From assembly GCF_051014685.1 (NCBI RefSeq), contig NW_027478716.1, forward strand, positions 591,189 to 655,188: a stretch of DNA of 64,000 bases, in the 5' to 3' direction. The position numbers and the translations under genes are program-made. The notes under the pieces were generated by a model. That model searched no databases, was not told the origin of the DNA, and was given only the letters and a program-made list of their open reading frames with translations. Positions 13,020-22,375 of this stretch are shown here, piece by piece (positions within the stretch are counted from its first letter, which is position 1; every line of letters begins with the position of its first letter). This stretch comes from Ptiloglossa arizonensis (lineage: Eukaryota; Arthropoda; Insecta; Hymenoptera; Colletidae).

Positions 13020-14594
13020 AGGTGTAGCTTTCCCCTAGGCCGTTCTAGTTATTCGTTTCGAGCATCAGAACTGCGAAAATTTTGAGTTTCTCAAGCGTTT
13101 CTTACTTCCAAACTGCCACATCTCGCGAACGGATCGACCAATCCGCAAAATTTCTGTTGCATCTGAAAGTAGAAACTCGCCCGATTACAACGGTATGCGT
13201 ACTTTTCCCCTAGGCCGTTCTAGTTACTCGTTTCTAGCATCAGAACTGCGAAAATTTCGAGTTTCTCAAGCGTTTCTTACATCCAAACTGCCATATCTCG
13301 CGAACGGATTGACCGATCCGCAAAATTTCTGTTGCATCTGAAAGTAGAAACTCGCCCGATTACAACGGTAGGTGTAGTTTTCCCCTAGGCCGTTCCAGTT
13401 ATTCGTTTCGAGCATCAGAACTGCGAAAATTTTGAGTTTCTCAAGCGTTTCTTACCTCCAAACTGCCATATCTGGCGAACGGATTGACCAATCCGCAAAA
13501 TTTCTGTTGCATCTGAAAGTAGAAACTCGCCCGATTACAACGGTAGGTGTAGTTTTCCCCTAGGCCGTTCCAGTTATTCGTTTCGAGCATCAGAACTGCG
13601 AAAATTTTGAGTTTCTCAAGCGTTTCTTACCTCCAAACTACCATATCTCGCGAACGGATTGACCAATCCGCAAAATTTCTGTTGCATCTGAAAGTAGAAA
13701 CTCGCCCGATTACAACGGTATGCCCACTTTTCCCCTAGGCCGTTCTAGTTATTCGTTTCAAGCATCAGAACTGCGCAAATTTTGAGTTTCTCAAGCGTTT
13801 CTTACCTTCAAACTGCCATATCTCGCGAACGGAACGATCAATCCGCAAAATTTCTGTTGCATCTGAAAGTAGACACTCGCCCGATTACAACGGTATGCGT
13901 ACTTCACCCCTAGGCCGTTGTAGTCATACGTTTCGAGCATCAGAACTGCGAAAATTTCGAGTTTCTGAAGCGTTTCTTGCATCCAAACTGCCATATCTCG
14001 CGAACGGATTGATCAATCCGCAAAATTTCTGTTGCATCTGAAAGTAGACACTCGCCCGATTACAACGGTATGCGCACTTTTACCCTAGACGGTTCTAGTT
14101 ATTCGTTTCAAGCATCAGAACTGCGCAAATTTTGAGTTTCTCAAGCGTTTCTTACCTTCAAACTGCCATATCTCGCGAACGGATTGACCGATCCGCAAAA
14201 TTTCTGTTGCATCTGAAAGTAGAAACTCGCCCGACTTCAACGGTATGTGTAGTTTTCCCCTAGGCCGTTCCAGTTATTCGTTTCGAGCATCAGAACTGCG
14301 AAAATTTTGAGTTTCTCACGCGTTTCTTACCTCCAAACTGCCATATCTCGCGAACGGATTGATCAATCCGCAAAATTTCTGTTGCATCTGAAAGTAGACA
14401 CTCGCCCGATTACAACGGTATGCGCACTTTTACCCTAGACGGTTCTAGTTATTCGTTTCAAGCATCAGAACTGCGCAAATTTTGAGTTTCTCAAGCGTTT
14501 CTTACCTTCAAACTGCCATATCTCGCGAACGGATTGACCGATCCGCAAAATTTCTGTTGCATCTGAAAGTAGAAACTCGCCCGATTTCAACGGT
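13020..14594. repeat. 9-monomer HOR (1,575 bp), copy 2
   Basis: This copy repeats the nine tag variants of the preceding one in the same order. It differs by very few substitutions: for example, a junction reads CTGGCGAAC near 13473 where copy 1 has CTCGCGAAC. The near identity indicates a recent tandem duplication of 1,575 bp. Confidence 0.88.
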
Positions 14595-16638
14595 ATGTGT
14601 AGTTTTCCCCTAGGCCGTTCCAGTTATTCGTTTCGAGCATCAGAACTGCGAAAATTTTGAGTTTCTCAAGCGTTTCTTACCTCCAAACTGCCATATCTCG
14701 CGAACGAATTGACCAATCCGCAAAATTTCTGTTGCATCTGAAAGTAGAAACTCGCCCGATTACAACGGTAGGTGTAGTTTTCCCCTAGGTCGTTCTAGTT
14801 ATGCGTTTCGAGCATCAGAACTGCGAAAATTTTGAGTTTCTCAAGCGTTTCTTACTTCCAAACTGCCACATCTCGCGAACGGATCGACCAATCCGCAAAA
14901 TTTCTGTTGCATCTGAAAGTAGAAACTCGCCCGATTACAACGGTATGCGTACTTTTCCCCTAGGCCGTTCTAGTTACTCGTTTCTAGCATCAGAACTGCG
15001 AAAATTTCGAGTTTCTCAAGCGTTTCTTACATCCAAACTGCCATATCTCGCGAACGGATTGACCGATCCGCAAAATTTCTGTTGCATCTGAAAGTAGAAA
15101 CTCGCCCGATTACAACGGTATGCCCACTTTTCCCCTAGGCCGTTCTAGTTATTCGTTTCAAGCATCAGAACTGCGCAAATTTTGAGTTTCTCAAGCGTTT
15201 CTTACCTTCAAACTGCCATATCTCGCGAACGGAACGATCAATCCGCAAAATTTCTGTTGCATCTGAAAGTAGACACTCGCCCGATTACAACGGTATGCGT
15301 ACTTCACCCCTAGGCCGTTGTAGTCATACGTTTCGAGCATCAGAACTGCGAAAATTTCGAGTTTCTGAAGCGTTTCTTGCATCCAAACTGCCATATCTCG
15401 CGAACGGATTGATCAATCCGCAAAATTTCTGTTGCATCTGAAAGTAGACACTCGCCCGATTACAACGGTATGCGCACTTTTACCCTAGACGGTTCTAGTT
15501 ATTCGTTTCAAGCATCAGAACTGCGCAAATTTTGAGTTTCTCAAGCGTTTCTTACCTTCAAACTGCCATATCTCGCGAACGGATTGACCGATCCGCAAAA
15601 TTTCTGTTGCATCTGAAAGTAGAAACTCGCCCGACTTCAACGGTATGTGTAGTTTTCCCCTAGGCCGTTCCAGTTATTCGTTTCGAGCATCAGAACTGCG
15701 AAAATTTTGAGTTTCTCAAGCGTTTCTTACCTCCAAACTGCCATATCTCGCGAACGGATTGATCAATCCGCAAAATTTCTGTTGCATCTGAAAGTAGACA
15801 CTCGCCCGATTACAACGGTATGCGCACTTTTACCCTAGACGGTTCTAGTTATTCGTTTCAAGCATCAGAACTGCGCAAATTTTGAGTTTCTCAAGCGTTT
15901 CTTACCTTCAAACTGCCATATCTCGCGAACGGATTGACCGATCCGCAAAATTTCTGTTGCATCTGAAAGTAGAAACTCGCCCGATTTCAACGGTATATGT
16001 AGTTTTCCCCTAGGCCGTTCCAGTTATTCGTTTCGAGCATCAGAACTGCGAAAATTTTGAGTTTCTCAAGCGTTTCTTACCTCCAAACTGCCATATCTCG
16101 CGAACGAATTGACCAATCCGCAAAATTTCTGTTGCATCTGAAAGTAGAAACTCGCCCGATTACAACGGTAGGTGTAGTTTTCCCCTAGGTCGTTCTAGTT
16201 ATGCGTTTCGAGCATCAGAACTGCGAAAATTTTGAGTTTCTCAAGCGTTTCTTACTTCCAAACTGCCACATCTCGCGAACGGATCGACCAATCCGCAAAA
16301 TTTCTGTTGCATCTGAAAGTAGAAACTCGCCCGATTTCAACGGTATGTGTAGTTTTCCCCTAGGCCGTTCCAGTTATTCGTTTCGAGCATCAGAACTGCG
16401 AAAATTTTGAGTTTCTCAAGCGTTTCTTACCTCCAAACTGCCATATCTCGCGAACGGATTGACCGATCCGCAAAATTTCTGTTGCATCTTAAAGTAGAAA
16501 CTCGCCCGATTACAATGGTATGCCCACTTTTCCCCTAGGCCGTTCTAGTTATTCGTTTCGAGCGTCAGAACTGCGAAAATTTTGAGTTTCTCAAGCGTTT
16601 CTTACATCCAAACGGCCATATCTCGCGAACGGATTGAC
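14595..16638. repeat. 8-monomer variant (1,400 bp) of the same HOR, plus partial repeat
   Basis: The CTTCACCCC marker moves by 1,400 bp (13902 to 15302), so one monomer has been lost. A new pair of markers, CTAGGTCG with GTTATGCG, appears at about 14800 and again at about 16200, also 1,400 bp apart. After 16345 the pattern breaks down into TGTGTAG, GCCCAC and GGTGTAG types leading into the next HOR. The same markers recur in the mosaic at about 39626 and 40520. Confidence 0.85.
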
Positions 16639-17329
16639 CAATCCGCAAAATTTCTGTTGCATCTGAAAGTAGAAACTCGCCCGATTACAACGGTAGGTGT
16701 AGTTTTCCCCTAGGTCGTTCTAGTTATGCGTTTCGAGCATCAGAACTGCGAAAATTTTGAGTTTCTCAAGCGTTTCTTACTTCCAAACTGCCACATCTCG
16801 CGAACGGATCGACCAATCCGCAAAATTTCTGTTGCATCTGAAAGTAGAAACTCGCCCGATTTCAACGGTATGTGTAGTTTTCGCCTAGGCCGTTTCAGTT
16901 ATTCGTTTCGAGCATCAGAACTGCGAAAATTTTGAGTTTCTCAAGCGTTTCTTACCTCCAAACTGCCATATCTCGCGAACGGATTGACCAATCCGCAAAA
17001 TTTCTGTTGCATCTTAAAGTAGGGACTCGCCCGATTACAACGGTATGTGTAGTTTTCCCCTAGGCCGTTCCAGTTATTCGTTTCGAGCATCAGAACTGCG
17101 AAAATTTTGAGTTTCTCAAGCGTTTCTTACCTCCAAACTGCCATATCTCGCGAACGGAACGATCAATCCGCAAAATTTCTGTTGCATCTGAAAGTAGACA
17201 CTCGCCCGATTACAACGGTATTCGTACTTCTCCCCTAGGCCGTTCTAGTCATTCGTTTCGAGCATCAGAACTGCGAAAATTTTGAGTTTCTCAAGCGTTT
17301 CTTATCTCCAAACTGCCATATCTCGCGAA

Positions 17330-17345
17330 CGGATTGATCAATCCG
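17330..17345. other. 16-bp perfect palindrome, monomer positions 6-21
   Basis: The sequence CGGATTGATCAATCCG equals its own reverse complement over all 16 bases. The same site recurs in every monomer with changes. The two central bases may be AT, AC, AA or GT, which leaves the 7-bp arms CGGATTG/CAATCCG intact. Other subfamilies break one arm (GGATCGACC, GACCGATCC, GGAACGATC). It could be a dimeric protein-binding site or a cruciform-prone dyad. Neither can be shown from sequence alone. Confidence 0.85.
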
Positions 17346-17430
17346 CAAAATTTCTGTTGCATCTGAAAGTAGAAACTCGCCCGATTACAACGGTATGCGC
17401 ACTTTTCCCCTAGGCGGTTCTAGTTATTCG

Positions 17431-17453
17431 TTTCGAGCATCAGAACTGCGAAA
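17431..17453. other. Interrupted dyad TTTCG - 13 bp - CGAAA
   Basis: Monomer positions 107-111 (TTTCG) and 125-129 (CGAAA) are reverse complements separated by 13 bp containing AGCATCAGAACTG. Copies with TTTTCGAG (for example near 1157 and 6232) extend the arms to 6 bp. Subfamilies with TTTCAAGC and GCGCAAA change both arms together, giving TTTCA and CAAA. The dyad is weak and may be incidental. Confidence 0.5.
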
Positions 17454-17456
17454 ATT

Positions 17457-17469
17457 TTGAGTTTCTCAA
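17457..17469. other. Short hairpin TTGAG-TTT-CTCAA
   Basis: Monomer positions 133-145 form a perfect 5-bp stem with a 3-base loop. Most monomers keep it. It is broken in copies reading TTGACTTTCTCAA (near 23760, 29360 and 34960), in copies with TTTCTAAAG or TTTCCAAAG (for example near 2240 and 50180), and in those with CTCTAG (for example near 2410). A functional role is unproven. Confidence 0.6.
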
Positions 17470-20138
17470 GCGTTTCTTACCTCCAAACTGCCATATCTCG
17501 CGAACGGATTGACCAATCCGCAAAATTTCTGTTGCATCTGAAAGTAGAAACTCGCCCGATTACAACGGTGGGTGTAGTTTTCCCCTAGGCCGTACTAGTT
17601 ATTCGTTTCGAGCATCAGAATTTCGAAAATTTTGAGTTTCTCAAGCGTTTCTTACCTCCAAACTGCTATATCTCGCGAACGGATTGACCAATCCGCAAAA
17701 TTTCTGTTCCATTTGAAAGTAGAAACTCGCCCGATTACAATAGTATGCGCACTTTTCCCCTGGGCCGTTCTAGTTATTCGTTTCGAGCATCAGTACTGCG
17801 AAAATTTTGAGTTTCTCAAGCGTTTCTTATCTCCAAACTGCCATATCTCGCGAACGGATTGATCAATCCGCAAAATTTCTGTTGCTTCTGAAAGTAGAAA
17901 CTCGCCCGATTACAACGGTAGGTGTAGTTTTCCCCTAGGCCGTTCTAGGTATTCGTTTCGAGCATCAGAACTGCGAAAATTTTGAGTTTCTCAAGCGTTT
18001 CTCATCTCCAAACTGCCATATCTCGCGAACGGATTGATCAATCCGCAAAATTTCTGTTGCATCTGAAAGTAGAAACTCGCCCGATTACAACGGTATGCGC
18101 ACTTTTCCCCTAGGCGGTTCTAGTTATTCGTTTCGAGCATCAGAACTGCGAAAATTTTGAGTTTCTCAAGCGTTTCTTACCTCCAAACTGCCATATCTCG
18201 CGAACGGATTGACCAATCCGCAAAATTTCTGTTGCATCTGAAAGTAGAAACTCGCCCGATTACAACGGTGGGTGTAGTTTTCCCCTAGGCCGTACTAGTT
18301 ATTCGTTTCGAGCATCAGAATTTCGAAAATTTTGAGTTTCTCAAGCGTTTCTTACCTCCAAACTGCTATATCTCGCGAACGGATTGACCAATCCGCAAAA
18401 TTTCTGTTCCATTTGAAAGTAGAAACTCGCCCGATTACAATAGTATGCGCACTTTTCCCCTGGGCCGTTCTAGTTATTCGTTTCGAGCATCAGTACTGCG
18501 AAAATTTTGAGTTTCTCAAGCGTTTCTTATCTCCAAACTGCCATATCTCGCGAACGGATTGATCAATCCGCAAAATTTCTGTTGCTTCTGAAAGTAGAAA
18601 CTCGCCCGATTACAACGGTAGGTGTAGTTTTCCCCTAGGCCGTTCTAGGTATTCGTTTCGAGCATCAGAACTGCGAAAATTTTGAGTTTCTCAAGCGTTT
18701 CTCATCTCCAAACTGCCATATCTCGCGAACGGATTGATCAATCCGCAAAATTTCTGTTGCATCTGAAAGTAGAAACTCGCCCGATTACAACGGTATGTGT
18801 AGTTTTCCCCTAGACCGTTCCAGTCATTCGTTTCGAGCATCAGAACTGCGAAAATTTTGAGTTTCTCAAGCGTTTCTTTCCTCCAAACTGCTATATCTCG
18901 CTAACGGATTGACCAATCCGCAAAATTTCTGTTGCATCTGAAATTAGACACTCGCCCGATTACAACGGTATGCGCACTTTTCCCCTAGGCGGATCTGGTT
19001 ATTCGTTTCGAGCATCAGAACTGCGAAAATTTTGAGTTTCTCATGCGTTTCTTACTTCCAAACTGCCATATCTCGCGAACGGATCGACCAATCCGCAAAA
19101 TTTCTGTTGCATCTGAAAGTAGAAACTCGCCCGATTACATCGGTATGCGTACTTTTCCCCTAGGCCGTTCTAGTTATTCGTTTCGAGCATCAGAACTGCG
19201 AAAATTTTGAGTTTCTCAAGCGCTTCTTACCTCCAAACTGCCACATCTCGCGAACGGATTGACCAATCCGCAAAATTTCTGTTGCATCTGAAAGTAGAAA
19301 CTCGCCCGATTACAACGGTCGGTGTAGTTTTCCCCAAGGCCGCTCTAGTTATTCGTTTCGAGCATCAGAACTGCGAAAATTTTGAGTTTCTCAAGCGTTT
19401 CTTACCTCCAAACTGCCACATCTCGCGAACGGATTGACCAATCCGCAAAATTTCTGCTGCATCTGAAAGTAGAAACTCGCCCGATTACAACGGTATGTGT
19501 AGTTTTCCCCTAGGCCGTTCCAGTTATTCGTTTCGAGCATCAGAACTGCGAAAATTTTGAGTTTCTCAAGCGTTTCTTATATCCAAACTGCCATATCTCG
19601 CGAACGGATTGACCAATCCGCAAAATTTCTGTTCCATTTGAAAGTAGAAACTCGCCCGATTACAATGGTGCGCGCACTTTTCCCCTGGGCCGTTCTAGTT
19701 ATTCGTTTCGTGCATCAGAACTGCGAAAATTTTGAGTTTCTCAAGCGTCTCTTATCTCCAAACTGCCATATCTCGCGAACGGATTGATTAATCCGCAAAA
19801 TTTCTTTTGCATCTGAAAGTAGAAACTCGCCCGATTACATCGGTACGCGTACTTTTCCCCTAGGCCGTTCTAGTTATTCGTTTCGAGCATCAGAACTGCG
19901 AAAATTTTGAGTTTCTCAAGCGTTTCTTACCTCCAAACTGCCACATCTCGCGAACGAATTGACCACTCCGCAAAATTTCTGCTGCATCTGAAAGTAGAAA
20001 CTCGCCCGATTACAACGGTATGTGTAGTTTTCCCCTAGGCCGTTCCAGTTATTCGTTTCGAGCATCAGAACTGCGAAAATTTTGAGTTTCTAAAGCGTTT
20101 CTTATCTCCAAACTGCCATATCTCGCGAACGGAACGAT

Positions 20139-22375
20139 CAATCCGCAAAATTTCTGTTGCATCTGAAAGTAGAAACTCGCCCGATTACAACGGTAGGTGT
20201 AGTTTTCCCCTAGGTCGTTCTAGTTATGCGTTTCGAGCATCAGAACTGCGAAAATTTTGAGTTTCTCAAGTGTTTCTTACTTCCAAACTGCCACATCTCG
20301 CGAACGGATCGACCAATCCGCAAAATTTCTGTTGCATCTGAAAGTAGAAACTCGCCCGATTTCAACGGTATGTGTAGTTTTCGCCTAGGCCGTTTCAGTT
20401 ATTCGTTTCGAGCATCAGAACTGCGAAAATTTTGAGTTTCTCAAGCGTTTCTTACCTCCAAACTGCCATATCTCGCGAACGGATTGACCAATCCGCAAAA
20501 TTTCTGTTGCATCTTAAAGTAGGGACTCGCCCGATTACAACGGTATGTGTAGTTTTCCCCTAGGCCGTTCCAGTTATTCGTTTCGAGCATCAGAACTGCG
20601 AAAATTTTGAGTTTCTCAAGCGTTTCTTTCCTCCAAACTGCCATATCTCGCGAACGGAACGATCAATCCGCAAAATTTCTGTTGCATCTGAAAGTAGACA
20701 CTCGCCCGATTACAACGGTATTCGTACTTCTCCCCTAGGCCGTTCTAGTCATTCGTTTCGAGCATCAGAACTGCGAAAATTTTGAGTTTCTCAAGCGTTT
20801 CTTATCTCCAAACTGCCATATCTCGCGAACGGATTGATCAATCCGCAAAATTTCTGTTGCATCTGAAAGTAGAAACTCGCCCGATTACAACGGTATGCGC
20901 ACTTTTCCCCTAGGCGGTTCTAGTTATTCGTTTCGAGCATCAGAACTGCGAAAATTTTGAGTTTCTCAAGCGTTTCTTACCTCCAAACTGCCATATCTCG
21001 CGAACGGATTGACCAATCCGCAAAATTTCTGTTGCATCTGAAAGTAGAAACTCGCCCGATTACAACGGTGGGTGTAGTTTTCCCCTAGGCCGTACTAGTT
21101 ATTCGTTTCGAGCATCAGAATTTCGAAAATTTTGAGTTTCTCAAGCGTTTCTTACCTCCAAACTGCTATATCTCGCGAACGGATTGACCAATCCGCAAAA
21201 TTTCTGTTCCATTTGAAAGTAGAAACTCGCCCGATTACAATAGTATGCGCACTTTTCCCCTGGGCCGTTCTAGTTATTCGTTTCGAGCATCAGTACTGCG
21301 AAAATTTTGAGTTTCTCAAGCGTTTCTTATCTCCAAACTGCCATATCTCGCGAACGGATTGATCAATCCGCAAAATTTCTGTTGCTTCTGAAAGTAGAAA
21401 CTCGCCCGATTACAACGGTAGGTGTAGTTTTCCCCTAGGCCGTTCTAGGTATTCGTTTCGAGCATCAGAACTGCGAAAATTTTGAGTTTCTCAAGCGTTT
21501 CTCATCTCCAAACTGCCATATCTCGCGAACGGATTGATCAATCCGCAAAATTTCTGTTGCATCTGAAAGTAGAAACTCGCCCGATTACAACGGTATGTGT
21601 AGTTTTCCCCTAGACCGTTCCAGTCATTCGTTTCGAGCATCAGAACTGCGAAAATTTTGAGTTTCTCAAGCGTTTCTTACCTCCAAACTGCTATATCTCG
21701 CGAACGGATTGACCAATCCGCAAAATTTCTGTTGCATCTGAAATTAGACACTCGCCCGATTACAACGGTATGCGCACTTTTCCCCTAGGCGGTTCTGGTT
21801 ATTCGTTTCGAGCATCAGAACTGCGAAAATTTTGAGTTTCTCATGCGTTTCTTACTTCCAAACTGCCATATCTCGCGAACGGATCGACCAATCCGCAAAA
21901 TTTCTGTTGCATCTGAAAGTAGAAACTCGCCCGATTACATCGGTATGCGTACTTTTCCCCTAGGCCGTTCTAGTTATTCGTTTCGAGCATCAGAACTGCG
22001 AAAATTTTGAGTTTCTCAAGCGTTTCTTATCTCCAAACTGCCATATCTCGCGAACGGATTGATCAATCCGCAAAATTTCTGTTGCATCTGAAAGTAGAAA
22101 CTCGCCCGATTACAACGGTATGTGTAGTTTTCCCCTAGACCGTTCCAGTCATTCGTTTCGAGCATCAGAACTGCGAAAATTTTGAGTTTCTCAAGCGTTT
22201 CTTACCTCCAAACTGCCACATCTCGCGAACGGATTGACCAATCCGCAAAATTTCTGCTGCATCTGAAAGTAGAAACTCGCCCGATTACAACGGTATGTGT
22301 AGTTTTCCCCTAGGCCGTTCCAGTTATTCGTTTCGAGCATCAGAACTGCGAAAATTTTGAGTTTCTCAAGCGTTT
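20139..22375. repeat. 16-20 monomer HOR, copy 2 (shorter)
   Basis: This block begins as a match to 16639 onward at offset 3,500. After the missing 700-bp copy it continues as a match to 18797 onward at offset 2,800, including the GAAATTAGACAC variant (about 18940 and 21740) and CATGCGTTTC (about 19043 and 21843). The CTTATATCC marker falls at 19576 and 22376, again 2,800 bp apart. The monomers just before 22376 differ from those before 19576, so the block is itself patched. Confidence 0.82.

Larger units (their letters stand above)
17325..17499 (+). repeat. Reference (near-consensus) satellite monomer
   Basis: This copy is close to the common form and serves as a map of the unit. Positions 1-8 are GCGAACGG. 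Positions 6-21 form a palindrome. Positions 21-35 carry GCAAAATTTCTGTTG, a stretch that changes little between copies. Positions 41-60 contain GAAAGTAGAAACTCGCCCGA. Positions 69-80 are hypervariable between copies. Positions 85-90 are CCTAGG. Positions 107-129 hold a TTTCG/CGAAA dyad, 127-134 are AAAATTTT, and 133-145 form a short hairpin. The monomer ends CATATCTC, so the junction with the next copy reads TCGCGA. Hand count gives about 45% G+C and 13 CpG per monomer, against about 8 expected from base composition. This copy differs from the usual form at position 92 (GGCGG instead of GGCCG). Confidence 0.9.
17304..18703. repeat. 4-monomer (700-bp) tandem duplication
   Basis: Bases 17304-18096 match 18004-18796 at offset 700. 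I saw no differences. The unit contains the variants GGCGGTTCT, GGTGGGTGTAG with GTACTAG, CAATAGTATGC, and GTTCTAGGTA. The related block at 20.8-21.6 kb has only one copy, so this duplication is specific to the left block. Confidence 0.88.
16639..20138. repeat. 20-monomer HOR (3,500 bp), copy 1
   Basis: Bases 16639-18093 match 20139-21593 at offset 3,500 with few differences (AAGCG/AAGTG near 16770, TTACC/TTTCC near 17132). The block includes a TTTTCGCCTAGG variant near 16880 and the AGGGACTCG variant near 17022. It also contains an extra 700-bp tandem copy, and markers (CTTATATCC at 19576, CCCAAGGCCGC near 19335) that recur in the 32-33 monomer HOR. Confidence 0.85.

Noticed and set aside
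17430..17441. Pol III B box or tRNA-derived element at GTTTCGAGCATC
   Set aside because: It departs from the GWTCRANNC core at two positions and has no convincing A box upstream or tRNA fold, so a tRNA or SINE origin is not supported.
17429..17445. CENP-B box (NTTCGNNNNANNCGGGN) at ATTCGTTTCGAGCATCA
   Set aside because: Only the TTCG core matches. The required A and the CGGG are absent on this strand, and the reverse-strand TTTCGCAGTTCTGATG also fails.
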